The notes: a model not told the origin generated them from the sequence alone. 64,000 nucleotides of DNA from a bacterium (GCA_021809845.1 JAJZJW010000002.1:62001-126000); one strand, 5' to 3'; counted from the first letter of the stretch, positions 26,121-36,123 are shown. Made by a program: numbers and translations.

Positions 26121-27617
26121 ATGTTTATTAAAAAATTAATAATGATTTCACTATTTATTGCATTTGCAGTCAAAAATTCGCAAGCCCTGAACCTTCCTGC
26201 AATAAAAATCGGATATGCTAAACCGAATATATATAAAATTAAAAAAATATCCCATGCTTTACAAAAAAAAATATCCTTAAAAGGCAGATTGTCGCTGGGT
26301 TCTATTTTTTATATGCTTTCCTTGGACACACATATTAATTTCAATTATTCCAAAAATATAAATACACATAAAAAAATGACATTGGTTTTTAATAATGAGC
26401 CTTTATATAAAATTCTTTCAGTAATTTTGCATAACTATGAATATCATTACAATAAACATTTAAAAAAAATAACGATTCATGCTTATATAAATAAAACTTA
26501 CAGATTTTCTATAACAGCGCTTACAAATAAAGTGGATTTTTCGGTCGGCTCCGTCTCAACTTCGACTGCGTCCGATAATTCACAAACTGCCGCTGCAACA
26601 AACAGTGCCTCGACAGAAACAATGTCCCCTGCAAATTCTATAACAGGCAGTCAGACTTCGACAAATCCTGCCGGAATGATGTCTGATACAATGAGTACCC
26701 CATTTAAGTCTTTTTATAATGTGCTTATGGCTAATCTAAAAAAAATCTTTAAAAACTCAAAAAAATCTTATTATAACATTGTCCCAAATTATGGTCTTTT
26801 AACTGTCCACGCTACCAAAAAAAGAATCAGACAAGTCGCTTTATTAGTTAATGAACTTAAAAAGTTATCAACAAAAAAAATTGTTCTGACAGTTAAGATA
26901 CTAGAAATTCAGCTTAATAACCAATATCAGTTCGGCATAAATATAAATGAATTGTTTAAAGATGTCATGCGCAGCAATACATTAGGAATATCCAATGTAA
27001 ATTTTTCATTAAACTCAGGGACTCAGGCAGGTTTAAATAATTCCGGCGATTACTTATCGTTTACCGGCAACAACTCAAATCAGGCAGTTATAAATGCGCT
27101 GCAAACTTACGGAAAAGTCAAACTTGTCAATTCGGCAGTATTGTCGGTTTTGAATGGTCAAACAAGGGTTATATCTTCGGGAAGCGTAATACCGTATGAA
27201 TCCGGTGTGCAAGTGGAATCGTTAGGTCTTTCGAATTCAACACTATCATATCCCCAAATATCCGAAGTGCAAACCGGGTTATCTATTTCTTTTACGCCGT
27301 TGGTTAAAAATAATAAAGTTTATGCAACTATAGCCGTAGTGGACAACAATATCGACGGATATTCCTCTTTTAGTTCTAACGGCAATAATTTTAACATTCC
27401 TAACATAAATACGAAAACAATGATTGATACGTTTGCAGTAAAATCAAACACATCGGTGCTGCTGGGAGGACTTACCACCGATTCGGCAAGTACCGATAAA
27501 TACGGTATTCCTATATTAGACAGTATTCCGGTTATCGGTTATTTATTTAGCGGAATAAACAATACAAAAACAAAAACGGAAATTTATATTCTGCTAAAAC
27601 CTAAAATTATTAAATAA
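26121..27617 (+). CDS. Secretin (GspD/PilQ/BfpB-type outer-membrane channel)
   Basis: A 498-residue secretin-family protein with a signal peptide (MFIKKLIMISLFIAFAV, cut near SQA). The N-terminal third has secretin-and-TonB-like short domains (SLGSIFYMLSLDTHINF). After a Ser/Thr-rich linker (about 150-195) is an N1-like domain, then the secretin core from about 255: VKILEIQLNNQYQFGI, VKLVNSAVLSVLNGQTRV, GSVIPYES, and the terminal SVLLGGLTTDSAS...IPVIGYLFSG block. The protein is short for PilQ, closer to BfpB/PilN-type. It would form the pilus exit pore. 27 bp after the transglycosylase. Confidence 0.9.
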   Translation: MFIKKLIMISLFIAFAVKNSQALNLPAIKIGYAKPNIYKIKKISHALQKKISLKGRLSLGSIFYMLSLDTHINFNYSKNINTHKKMTLVFNNEPLYKILSVILHNYEYHYNKHLKKITIHAYINKTYRFSITALTNKVDFSVGSVSTSTASDNSQTAAATNSASTETMSPANSITGSQTSTNPAGMMSDTMSTPFKSFYNVLMANLKKIFKNSKKSYYNIVPNYGLLTVHATKKRIRQVALLVNELKKLSTKKIVLTVKILEIQLNNQYQFGININELFKDVMRSNTLGISNVNFSLNSGTQAGLNNSGDYLSFTGNNSNQAVINALQTYGKVKLVNSAVLSVLNGQTRVISSGSVIPYESGVQVESLGLSNSTLSYPQISEVQTGLSISFTPLVKNNKVYATIAVVDNNIDGYSSFSSNGNNFNIPNINTKTMIDTFAVKSNTSVLLGGLTTDSASTDKYGIPILDSIPVIGYLFSGINNTKTKTEIYILLKPKIIK

Positions 27618-27658
27618 GAGCATCATTAAAATAAAAAAATTAAAACGTAGGGGGGGTT

Positions 27659-28243
27659 ATGAAAGATTTTCAAAACAGACTGTCACACGGCAATTATGGC
27701 TTTACGATGATGGAACTTATAGTAGCCATGATAATTATATCAATACTCACATCCGGCGGCTTATATATCTATTCAAAATATATGGGCATATCCAGAGTAA
27801 CAGCTGCAATAAACCAAATAAGCTCAATGAAAGCCTCAGTATTAAATTATATGAGTCAAAACCAAGGCAGCATCTCAAATATATCCGTAACAAATATGAT
27901 AAATAGCGGTGTATTAGGAAAATCATGGACGGCGTCTGCAGGATTCGCACCGGGAACAGCATGCCCAACTAATACGGCTATAATATATCATTGCGACCCA
28001 TGGAACGGTGCAATAACTGTGGGGCAAGACTCAACTATTTCGAATGTTTACACAATAAATTTTGGGCTTGTACCCGAAAATGATGCTTATAAAATGGCTC
28101 AGGATTTGTTTAATTCAGTTGATAATAGTGATTCAGGATTAGGAAGCGGCATAATATTTAACGGTAGTGCTTTAACGCCGAATGATAAGTTAGCTGCAAC
28201 ATCTAATACAACAGGAACCCTAACTTTATATTTTAAGGTTTAA
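27659..28243 (+). CDS. Type IV prepilin-like protein 2
   Basis: A 194-residue prepilin with cleavage site NYG-FTMMELIVAMIIISILT and Glu at mature position 5, nearly the same N-terminal helix and following SGGLYIYSKYMG as pilin 1. The C-terminal domain has two Cys (ACPTN and IYHCDPW) about 14 residues apart. The start ATG follows GGGGGGTT closely. The two prepilins bracket the secretin block; which is the main subunit is not decidable from sequence. Confidence 0.88.
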   Translation: MKDFQNRLSHGNYGFTMMELIVAMIIISILTSGGLYIYSKYMGISRVTAAINQISSMKASVLNYMSQNQGSISNISVTNMINSGVLGKSWTASAGFAPGTACPTNTAIIYHCDPWNGAITVGQDSTISNVYTINFGLVPENDAYKMAQDLFNSVDNSDSGLGSGIIFNGSALTPNDKLAATSNTTGTLTLYFKV

Positions 28244-28353
28244 TTTTATAAATGTATGTCGGAAATAAAATATATTGCAGAAATATATATAAAAGCCAAT
28301 TGATTACTTTAGAGTTATTTTATACTTATTTTATGTTTGTTTAAGGTGTCATT

Positions 28354-30012
28354 ATGAACGATTTAACACGCGGACAAAGACCGGCTAAACTTGGCGAAAT
28401 ATTAATAAGCAACGGCTGTTTAAACGAAAAACAGCTTAATGAAGCCATTTTAATACAGTCAAAATCTCAAAAATTATTGGGACAGATAATAACCGATTTA
28501 AGATATGTTAATGAAGATATTATTGTAAAAGCTATATCAAAACAGCTGGGAATAGACTATATAAAAGCTATACCGGATGATTTTGCGGTTTCGTTTGATT
28601 TTCTGCCAAAAGAATACTGCACGGTAAATAATTGCCTTATACTTAAAAAAATTAGTCAATTTAACATTATTCCTGCTAATTCGCAAGTTATACTTATAGT
28701 AAATATATTTAATATCAATATTTATAAAGATTTATCTGCATTGGCAGAAATAACAAATATATATATTGCGACATCAGAATTTATCCTGAAAAATTTAGGC
28801 TATTTAATAGAAGAACAGACCGACCCGGAGAAATACCTAAAAAATATCATAGATATGGCTGCATCTAAAGGCGCTTCCGACATACATCTTAATCCTATAG
28901 ACCGCGAAACAGTATTCTGCCACATGGTAATAAACGGTAATTTAGAAAAACTAAATCCGATTAGCTTAAAATTTTTTAATCAGTTAAAAAATATAATCAA
29001 AAATAAAGGCGGAATAACAAGCAATATTAACCCAAAAGATACATTAAGCATGATGTTCGAGCTCGGACAAATTCAAATCAGAACGGAATTTTATCCGGAA
29101 AGGGTAAAAGATTTAACAGAAAATCAGCATAAAATAACATTAAGACTTTTGGGATTAAATAAAAGACTTTTAAATCTTACAGATTTAGGTTTTAACAATG
29201 AAACGATGGAGCTATTAAGTAAGATAATGCTTTATAATTCAGGACTTATTTTAATCTCTGGACCAACATCGGCAGGCAAATCCACTACGGTGTTTGCCAT
29301 AATTAAAATGATAGCTGAACAAATGGACAGGTATATTTATACTATAGAAGACCCTGTGGAGATTAATTTATCCAATTCAAACATAGCACAGGGAGAAATT
29401 AACGATATTATAACATATGCAAAATCAATTAAAAGTATACTTAGAAGCGCACCGAACGTCATCGTAATCGGCGAGATTCGGGATAAAGAAGTAGCAAAAC
29501 AGGCTATTATAGCTGCTGAAACCGGACACCTTGTTTTTGCGACCGTACATGCAAGTTCTTCTTTAGGGATAGTAAGACGGCTTGAGAATCTTGGCATAGA
29601 AAAAAATATTTTACTGGATTTTGTTAGAATTCTTATGAGTCAAAGACTTTATAATGAATTATGTCATGACTGCAAAGAATATAAAAATATTAGAGAGTAT
29701 CCGGAAAGATACATAAAAGATAATTTAATAATGGAAGGTCTCAGAAAAAGCGAAACCATAAATTCTGATTTCAAAATTTACGATAAAGGGCATAAGCAAT
29801 GCAAAACATGCGGTGGCACAGGATATTTGCAGAGAAAAGCTGTTATAGAGATAGTTGATGTCACAGATGATATACGAATTTCTATGTTAAAAGAAAATTC
29901 TATTTTTAATATAGAAAGGTCTATAAATTATAAAACGCTGAAGCAAAAAGCTTACGATTTATTAATTAGCGGCACAATAGATATTAATCAATACTATAAA
30001 ATAGGTTATTAA
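28354..30012 (+). CDS. Pilus assembly ATPase (PilB/GspE family)
   Basis: A 552-residue secretion ATPase. An N-terminal MshEN-like domain is seen (LGEILISNGCLNEKQLNEAI, about 13-70). The ATPase core has Walker A SGPTSAGKSTT (about 302-312), an Asp box TIEDPVE, Walker B VIVIGEIRDKE (about 368-378) and the His box FATVHAS. A four-Cys zinc site (CHDC about 433, CKTCGGTG about 484) is as in GspE/PilB assembly enzymes; PilT retraction ATPases lack it. It powers pilin polymerisation from the cytoplasmic side. The stop is 2 bp before the next gene's ATG. Confidence 0.93.
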   Translation: MNDLTRGQRPAKLGEILISNGCLNEKQLNEAILIQSKSQKLLGQIITDLRYVNEDIIVKAISKQLGIDYIKAIPDDFAVSFDFLPKEYCTVNNCLILKKISQFNIIPANSQVILIVNIFNINIYKDLSALAEITNIYIATSEFILKNLGYLIEEQTDPEKYLKNIIDMAASKGASDIHLNPIDRETVFCHMVINGNLEKLNPISLKFFNQLKNIIKNKGGITSNINPKDTLSMMFELGQIQIRTEFYPERVKDLTENQHKITLRLLGLNKRLLNLTDLGFNNETMELLSKIMLYNSGLILISGPTSAGKSTTVFAIIKMIAEQMDRYIYTIEDPVEINLSNSNIAQGEINDIITYAKSIKSILRSAPNVIVIGEIRDKEVAKQAIIAAETGHLVFATVHASSSLGIVRRLENLGIEKNILLDFVRILMSQRLYNELCHDCKEYKNIREYPERYIKDNLIMEGLRKSETINSDFKIYDKGHKQCKTCGGTGYLQRKAVIEIVDVTDDIRISMLKENSIFNIERSINYKTLKQKAYDLLISGTIDINQYYKIGY

Positions 30013-30014
30013 AT

Positions 30015-31277
30015 ATGAAATATATCGGTATAGTTTTAAACAAGGAAGGAAAGACAAGTTGTCTATATATAGAAAGTTCTTCATGGATGCAGGCAAGAAC
30101 TAAGCTGTTAAATGACGGCTTAGTTGTAAAATATGTATTTCCGGACTTAAAATATATATTTCTGTCTATTCCGCTTGCAAAAAAGATAAAAACTGCGGAT
30201 TTAGCTTCTTTATTTGAAGAACTTTCGTTTTATTCCGATTCCGGCGGTTTATTGTCTTCTTTAAACAATATGCATAAAGTATATTCGTATGATATAAAAA
30301 AGATAAAGAATGAAGACTTTTATAAATATATAAACAGAATTCTTAAAAATTATAAATATAAATCTATAAGTATTTTAATTTCTAAGTTATTATCCGAAAC
30401 TGAGCGCGGTAAAAATTTTACGGATATTTTTAAAGACCCTGTGCTCGGTTTTTCGGAAGAAGTTATCGCAATTTTAGGCGCTGCAGAAAAAAACGGCGAT
30501 ATAAAAAAAGGGTTTAAAGAAATATCTATTTATTACAATAGTGTTTATTCATATAAGAAAAAATTGAGCAACGCTGCAATTTATCCATCGTTATTAATTT
30601 TATTAATGCTCATAGCAATTTTTATATTTATATACTATGTTGCCCCAAGGTTTAAGAACTTTATTGAAAACGCGAAAATACAACCTCCTCTTATTTTAAC
30701 ATTAATGGTCAATATTAAAGCGTATGTTCCTGCAATATTTTTAGCATTTTCAGGACTATTATTAGGGTTTTTTACTTTATTTTTTATAGATTATAAAGGT
30801 TTGAAATCCAAAACATATGAAATTATCTCAAAACTTCCTTTTCTGTCGGAAGTTATAAATTCAAGCTACCTTTCTATCCTATTTTATCAGCTATACGTCC
30901 TTACAAAAGGAGGAATTACCCTAATTGAATCATTCAGTATAGTTAAAGAAAATACCAAAAATTTATATTGGAAAAAAAATATAGAACTGTTAATAAGTGA
31001 ATTGAAGTCTGGTCAATCTTTATCACACAGCCTGAAAAGATTGGATATTAATCCGCTTGTAGCCGCTTATATATCTGCAGGTGAAAAAACCGGCAAAATT
31101 GATGACACATTCGATAGATTAAAAGATAGATATAAGGAATTATCCAACGATAAAATTAATTTTTTTGCAAATTTTATAACTTATGCGGCATTGTTTTTAG
31201 CAGCCGGATTCATAATATTTTTCTTTTTAAATTTATATCTGCCTCTAATAGGTTCTTTAACAAACGGGGTTAAATAA
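30015..31277 (+). CDS. Inner-membrane platform protein (PilC/GspF family)
   Basis: A 420-residue polytopic protein with two T2SSF domains. Three strong membrane helices are seen at about 190-212 (LLILLMLIAIFIFIYYVA), 238-262 and 385-407. Helical cytoplasmic segments carry typical GLLSSLNNMHKVYS-like and YLSILFYQLYVLTKGGITL motifs. It is the platform that couples the ATPase to pilin extraction. Packed tightly between ATPase and next gene (2 bp and 0 bp gaps), which shows one operon. Confidence 0.9.
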   Translation: MKYIGIVLNKEGKTSCLYIESSSWMQARTKLLNDGLVVKYVFPDLKYIFLSIPLAKKIKTADLASLFEELSFYSDSGGLLSSLNNMHKVYSYDIKKIKNEDFYKYINRILKNYKYKSISILISKLLSETERGKNFTDIFKDPVLGFSEEVIAILGAAEKNGDIKKGFKEISIYYNSVYSYKKKLSNAAIYPSLLILLMLIAIFIFIYYVAPRFKNFIENAKIQPPLILTLMVNIKAYVPAIFLAFSGLLLGFFTLFFIDYKGLKSKTYEIISKLPFLSEVINSSYLSILFYQLYVLTKGGITLIESFSIVKENTKNLYWKKNIELLISELKSGQSLSHSLKRLDINPLVAAYISAGEKTGKIDDTFDRLKDRYKELSNDKINFFANFITYAALFLAAGFIIFFFLNLYLPLIGSLTNGVK

Positions 31278-32324
31278 ATGCGATATAAAATAATATACGA
31301 TATAGATAAGGATGAATCTATTATATTAGATGAAGAATTAAGAGCTTCCGCATTTACAAAAGGATTGCCGGAACAAGATGGGGAATTGTTTTTAATTTCA
31401 AAAGATGTAGAGCCTAAAATATTTGATTTTTACAGTAAATCTTTACTAAAACAATATATAAAATCCTTAGGCAGGCAGGTTTTATATTTTAACAGAGACA
31501 ATCGTTATTATATCTATGAAGTTCCTGATATTTCTACGTACAATCAGAAGAATATAACGTTATATTCTTATATTATAAACAAGAATATCGACATAGGTAC
31601 TGAATCTGTTTTAATTGAAAATTATGAAAAAAAAATAAGAATATTTGACGGAAAAAATACGCTTTCTCTTGACGAAAATTTAACGCTTCCGTTTATAAAT
31701 CAGATGCTGACAGAAGGCAGGACAAACCTATATTCAAATACCGAAAAATTTAGAAATTTATTTACAACATTTAAAAAAATAGACATATTTGATATTTTTT
31801 CCTGTGACAACCAAGATTATATAATTTCAAAAAAAAATTTCAAAAAAGAAAAATTCAAATTTGATTTCTTATTAACAAAAATATTCGCTGTTTTATTTAT
31901 AAGCTTTATTTTATTGTTCATATACATCAGCAATATAACTTATAATTCCAAAATACTCTATAATGGAAAACAAAGGACGCTATCAGCATTACAGGCAATT
32001 TCTTTAGAAAAAAGTAAGGTTTTATACTTAAAATTATTAAAACAAATTAATATTTACAGGAAAATTAAACAATTATACATTATAAAACCTTTATGTTGCC
32101 ACATTTTAAACTTAAATATTTCTAAAATTAATGATGGTTATAGCGTGAATTTTAATTTTCGCATTGAAAATAATCCACTAAATTTTAAAAATATTTTATT
32201 TTATTTTAAAAAAAATTACGTGAAAAAATATGCTGAACCGATTAATTTTACATATAAAATACAACACAATAAGATAATATTTTCCGCTTCATCTAAGTGG
32301 CTGATTGTCAAACGAAAAATATAA
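31278..32324 (+). CDS. PilM/PilN- or GspL-like bitopic pilus protein (uncertain)
   Basis: A 348-residue protein with one membrane helix (about 203-222, TKIFAVLFISFILLFIYIS). The first 200 residues should be cytoplasmic and the last 120 periplasmic, the topology of GspL/BfpC, or of a fused PilM-PilN. I see no intact actin-fold signature, so a PilM-like domain is guesswork. Its ATG directly follows the stop of the platform gene. It likely ties the ATPase to the periplasmic alignment subcomplex. Confidence 0.6.
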   Translation: MRYKIIYDIDKDESIILDEELRASAFTKGLPEQDGELFLISKDVEPKIFDFYSKSLLKQYIKSLGRQVLYFNRDNRYYIYEVPDISTYNQKNITLYSYIINKNIDIGTESVLIENYEKKIRIFDGKNTLSLDENLTLPFINQMLTEGRTNLYSNTEKFRNLFTTFKKIDIFDIFSCDNQDYIISKKNFKKEKFKFDFLLTKIFAVLFISFILLFIYISNITYNSKILYNGKQRTLSALQAISLEKSKVLYLKLLKQINIYRKIKQLYIIKPLCCHILNLNISKINDGYSVNFNFRIENNPLNFKNILFYFKKNYVKKYAEPINFTYKIQHNKIIFSASSKWLIVKRKI

Positions 32325-32388
32325 TACAAATAAAATACATATAATATAAAAGAATAATTATTAAATATTTAATTCTAAGGAAAATATA

Positions 32389-32775
32389 ATGGTTTATAAG
32401 CTCTATAACGGCATGCTCATTATTGCCATTTTATTTATAATATTTTTAAAACTTATACCCGCTTACAAAACATATTTAAAAACAAAACAAAATATTATTA
32501 CGCTAAAAATCAAAATTGCAGAAACAAGAAAAAAAATTTTACTAATAAAGAAAAATCTGCGGAGGGAAAATAAACAAAATAAAATTGGATTCGGTGTCGC
32601 AAAGAACAATATTATATTTCGCCTTTTGAGTTTTTTGAAAACACACGGGGTTAAATATAGATTCATAAAAAATAATACTATCGTCTTAACCGCCGGCTAC
32701 CGGTTAATAAAATATCTGCCAAAATATGTTATTATCCGCAGTGTTTCAAATAGAAGTATAAAATTATTATATTAA
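32389..32775 (+). CDS. PilO/GspM-like small membrane protein (uncertain)
   Basis: A 128-residue protein with an N-terminal membrane helix (MLIIAILFIIFLKLIPA), a Lys-rich coiled-coil-like stretch (TLKIKIAETRKKILLIKKNL) and a small C-terminal domain. This is the layout of PilO/GspM alignment proteins. Identity is from layout and position between the GspL-like and PilP-like genes, not from clear sequence motifs. Start preceded by AAGGA. Confidence 0.5.
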   Translation: MVYKLYNGMLIIAILFIIFLKLIPAYKTYLKTKQNIITLKIKIAETRKKILLIKKNLRRENKQNKIGFGVAKNNIIFRLLSFLKTHGVKYRFIKNNTIVLTAGYRLIKYLPKYVIIRSVSNRSIKLLY

Positions 32776-32828
32776 AGCTATAAAAGCTATATCAAATCAA
32801 ATAAAATTAACTAAAGAGGCAATTTATT

Positions 32829-33650
32829 ATGAAGTGGTTTAAAAAAGAAATATCTAAAAAAGATATCGAAGAAAATAACAATTTAATAAATGTTAAGAAT
32901 AAATTCGGTAAAAAATATGTGCTGCCGGGTTTTCTGCTATTAGCTTTATCAGGTCTTATTATTTATAAATACCTAGTCAACATCAACGACAAACATCATA
33001 TTATACCGCCCCATTCGGCACTTAAGTATAATCCAACCAAACCAAGTTCTATACCTATGTCCACTTACAAGACAAAATCACTGCTGCCGCCGGCAACTTT
33101 AAAAAAATTTTCAACTTCAAATAAATTTTCTACAATAAAAACTGCTATGCAAAAAAAAGCGAAACAAAATGCTAAAATAAAAAAAATAAAATATTTAAAT
33201 CATAAGTCGATAAGTCGTGCGGCAATTAAGACGGGAGGCTATTCATCTATTATATACAGACTTAATAAACAAATAGAAATTGAAAAATTGCGACATGAGC
33301 TTGCGCTTATAAAAAACGGCAAAAATACTGTCACAATGTCAAACGCTTACACCGCATCCGATGATAATTTAAACGCCGGCATATTCGGTTTGCCGCCCCT
33401 GCAGTACATAAATCCCTTAGAAGCAACAAAAAAAAATAACCTTTCAACATATTTTAATAAAAATAATAAACAAAATAACACAATAAGATTAATTGGCGTG
33501 TCTAATAAATCTGCAGATGTATATATCGGCAAATCTGATTTTATAATTCAATCGGGCTGTCAACTTTATGGCTATCAGGTTTTAAAAATAGGAAAAAACT
33601 CCATTACTGTAGCTAAAGATGCTAAAATTAAAAAAATATACATATATTAA
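32829..33650 (+). CDS. PilP/GspC-like periplasmic pilus protein (uncertain)
   Basis: A 273-residue protein with a membrane helix at about 35-51 (VLPGFLLLALSGLIIYKYL), then a basic, Pro/Lys-rich linker and a coiled segment (IIYRLNKQIEIEKLRHELAL). The C-terminal 60 residues are beta-rich (IRLIGVSNKSADVYIGKSDF, then YQVLKIGKNSITVA) and resemble the homology-region domain of PilP/GspC that binds secretin. GAGGC lies upstream of the ATG. It is the last gene of the cluster; a hairpin starts directly after the stop. Confidence 0.6.
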   Translation: MKWFKKEISKKDIEENNNLINVKNKFGKKYVLPGFLLLALSGLIIYKYLVNINDKHHIIPPHSALKYNPTKPSSIPMSTYKTKSLLPPATLKKFSTSNKFSTIKTAMQKKAKQNAKIKKIKYLNHKSISRAAIKTGGYSSIIYRLNKQIEIEKLRHELALIKNGKNTVTMSNAYTASDDNLNAGIFGLPPLQYINPLEATKKNNLSTYFNKNNKQNNTIRLIGVSNKSADVYIGKSDFIIQSGCQLYGYQVLKIGKNSITVAKDAKIKKIYIY

Positions 33651-33682
33651 TATTGACCGGTCTTAAGAAATACCGGTCAATA
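33651..33682 (+). terminator. Perfect 11-bp hairpin ending the pilus cluster
   Basis: TATTGACCGGT (33651-33661) and ACCGGTCAATA (33672-33682) with a 10-base loop, right after the last pilus stop codon. No long T-run follows on either strand, so it may terminate weakly or protect the mRNA end. Confidence 0.6.
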
Positions 33683-33763
33683 TAGCATGTGTTGCATATA
33701 TATTGATATTGCTATTTTTAATTATAATTATATTAAAATATTAAAATAGATATAAACCGGTCT

Positions 33764-33985
33764 CTACTCCAAAACTTTAAGAATATACAAAGCAAATATT
33801 ATTGCTGCAGCGGAAAGTATTATAAAATATAAAACAGAATAAACTGCTATGCCTATAATTAAATAAGCCAATAAAATCAGCCTCTTAAATTTTTTAAAAT
33901 CTTCTCCCCGTAAAATAATGCCTATTGTTATACTGACAAAAATATATATGACCGATTCAATTATTATTGTATCTACATTGAACAT
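33764..33985 (-). CDS. Small membrane protein, unknown function
   Basis: 73 residues with two or three hydrophobic segments (TIIIESVIYIFVSITIGIIL, then LILLAYLIIGIAVYSVLYFI running into ILSAAAIIFALYIL) and a basic loop KKFKR between them. No motif that I recognise. It is convergent with the pilus cluster and downstream of the YifB gene on the same strand. Hydrophobic composition and a clean ATG support a real gene, weakly. Confidence 0.45.
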   Translation of the reverse strand: MFNVDTIIIESVIYIFVSITIGIILRGEDFKKFKRLILLAYLIIGIAVYSVLYFIILSAAAIIFALYILKVLE

Positions 33986-34071
33986 ATCTATTCGACGTTA
34001 TTATTTTTTTTATATAACAAAAAGAATAAATTAACTAAAACATCTTCATGCTTACCAAAGGAATATTGACA

Positions 34072-35769
34072 TTATACACCCAAGAATTTTGTATTTCTAT
34101 AATTAAGCGCTTCAAGTATTGATGACTCGCCAACCTCTTCAATGCCGTCAATATCGGAAATAGTTCTGGCTACTTTTAAAACTCTAAAATATCCTCTGGA
34201 AGATATTTTCAGACTTTCGGCGGCGGATTTATAAAAACTGAGGGCTTTGTCCGATATATTTATAAATTTCTCTATTTCTGAACTTGTTATTGAAGCGTTA
34301 AATTTTTTATTTATGTTTTCAAATCTTTTGTTCTGTAATTGAACCGCTTTATTAATTCTATCCCGAACCTCTTCAGAGCTTTCTTCAGATATATTATTTG
34401 AAATGATATTTAAACTTTCGGAATATACTTCTGCAAATATATCAAACCTATCTATTATAGGTCCAGATAATTTATTGTAAAATTTATAAATATCGGCAGA
34501 CGAACATCTGCACTCATGCGTCCGGTCCCCAAAATAGCCGCACGGACATGGATTCATAGCGGCAATAAGCATAAAATCACATGGAAAAGACACAGAAAAT
34601 CTATTCCTTGATATATGTATTGTCCTATCTTCCATCGGCTGTCTTAAACTATCTAAGGTTTTTTTATTCATTTCCGAAAACTCATCGATAAATAACACGC
34701 CGTTATGAGCAAGACTAACATCTCCTGGTACAGGATTTGCCCCGCCCCCTATTAATGCCGGTATTGTAACGGAGTAATGAACTGGCATAAAGGGTCTTGA
34801 TGTTATTAAACCGTTATCAGTATTAATTTTTTTATGGGAAAAACTATAAATATTGGTCAGTTCTACGGCTTCTTCAAGAGACAGCGGCGGCAATATTCCG
34901 GCTGCGCCTTGAGCAATCATTGTTTTGCCGCTGCCGGGAGGTCCTATCATAAGAATATTATGATGCCCTGCAACGGCTATTTCCATTGCTCTTTTAACTG
35001 TTGCATGCCCTTTGATGCTGGAAAAATTAGGGTAGTAATTATTTGTATCAGCTCTCTTATTATTGTGGGTATCAATGAGCGCAGCACTATAATCATCAAT
35101 TGTTTTATGCTTATAATTATTGCAGCTGCAGCCTGCGTTAAAAACGCTTTCATTTTTACTATAAGATGACTCGTTTCCGTTTGGTGCTTCGCAAATCTGT
35201 CTTTTGCTATTAAACAATGAATTGCTGCTATCACCGCTGACGAATAGGTTATCCGTTTTATTTGCGGCAGATACAAAATCGCATACTTCGCTTAACGTAT
35301 TAAAACAATAATATTCTACGCCCAAATATTTTGTTTCGTTTAAATTATCATATGGAACAATAATTTTTTTATTTAATTTTTTTGCTAACAGGCTTAAAGC
35401 AATAACTCCGTCAATTTTATTAATGTTTCCATTAAGAGAAAGCTCTCCGGCTACTATGTAGTCTTCAAGATTGAGCGTAGGAATCAACAACCTTGCTGAT
35501 ATCAATATCCCCAATGCTAACGAAAGGTCAAAAATAGGACCCGATTTTCTAATATCGGCAGGAGCAAGATTTATTGTTATTTTTCTTGCAGGATATTCAA
35601 AGCCTGAATTCTTTATTGCCGCCTTAACCCTATCTTTAGACTCCTTGGTGGATGCATCGGGCAAACCAACAATCATGACCCCCGGTATTCCCGTTGTGAT
35701 AAATATCTCAACATCTACGATAATTGCATCAATTCCAAAAAATGTAGCGCTGTATAATTTTGTAATCAT
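34072..35769 (-). CDS. YifB/ComM-family Mg-chelatase-like AAA+ ATPase
   Basis: A 565-residue protein. The N-terminal Lon-protease-like domain has GLPDASTKESKDRVKAAIK and ITINLAPADIRKSGPIFDL. The AAA+ core has Walker A GPPGSGKTM (about residue 275) and Walker B GVLFIDEFSEM (about 355), sensor box AAMNPCPCGYFGD with a Cys-rich finger (CRCSS), and a C-terminal helical lid. ComM-type members are hexameric helicases promoting branch migration during natural transformation. Oddity: a Ser/Asn/Cys-rich insert at about 178-245 before the ATPase. It lies near, but opposite to, a type IV pilus cluster, which fits DNA uptake but does not show it. Confidence 0.92.
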   Translation of the reverse strand: MITKLYSATFFGIDAIIVDVEIFITTGIPGVMIVGLPDASTKESKDRVKAAIKNSGFEYPARKITINLAPADIRKSGPIFDLSLALGILISARLLIPTLNLEDYIVAGELSLNGNINKIDGVIALSLLAKKLNKKIIVPYDNLNETKYLGVEYYCFNTLSEVCDFVSAANKTDNLFVSGDSSNSLFNSKRQICEAPNGNESSYSKNESVFNAGCSCNNYKHKTIDDYSAALIDTHNNKRADTNNYYPNFSSIKGHATVKRAMEIAVAGHHNILMIGPPGSGKTMIAQGAAGILPPLSLEEAVELTNIYSFSHKKINTDNGLITSRPFMPVHYSVTIPALIGGGANPVPGDVSLAHNGVLFIDEFSEMNKKTLDSLRQPMEDRTIHISRNRFSVSFPCDFMLIAAMNPCPCGYFGDRTHECRCSSADIYKFYNKLSGPIIDRFDIFAEVYSESLNIISNNISEESSEEVRDRINKAVQLQNKRFENINKKFNASITSSEIEKFINISDKALSFYKSAAESLKISSRGYFRVLKVARTISDIDGIEEVGESSILEALNYRNTKFLGV

Positions 35770-36123
35770 AATTAAAATATTTAAGTTGAATAAATTTCGT
35801 TAAAATTAATAAATTTATTTCATTTTATGATAACTGCAGCAATAATTATTATAATAATTATGATAATAAGAACTGCTTAACTTAAATATATCATTTATAT
35901 GTTACAAAATTATGAAGACTATGTTTAAATTGTATTAATTTTATTCATTAATTATTAATAGTCATATCATTAATAAAATATAATATATAAATAGATACGC
36001 GGCGTGGGTGTGTAATTTTGTGCCTCATCAAGTCAATATTATATATTATTAATAAAATTAATCGGGAGTGGTACCTTGTGCTAGCACCTTTTTATTGTTT
36101 CCTAAGCGTTATTTGCTATTTAT
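35770..36123. other. Gene-free spacer
   Basis: AT-rich except for a GC-rich patch near 35997-36030. It holds the palindrome GTGCTAGCAC (36078-36087) followed by CTTTTTATT, and GGTACC beside it. No ORF is credible. It separates two minus-strand genes. Confidence 0.5.

Noticed and set aside
36078-36087. Palindrome GTGCTAGCAC with T-run as a Rho-independent terminator
   Set aside because: The T-run faces the plus strand, where no gene ends nearby, and the stem is self-complementary with no proper loop.
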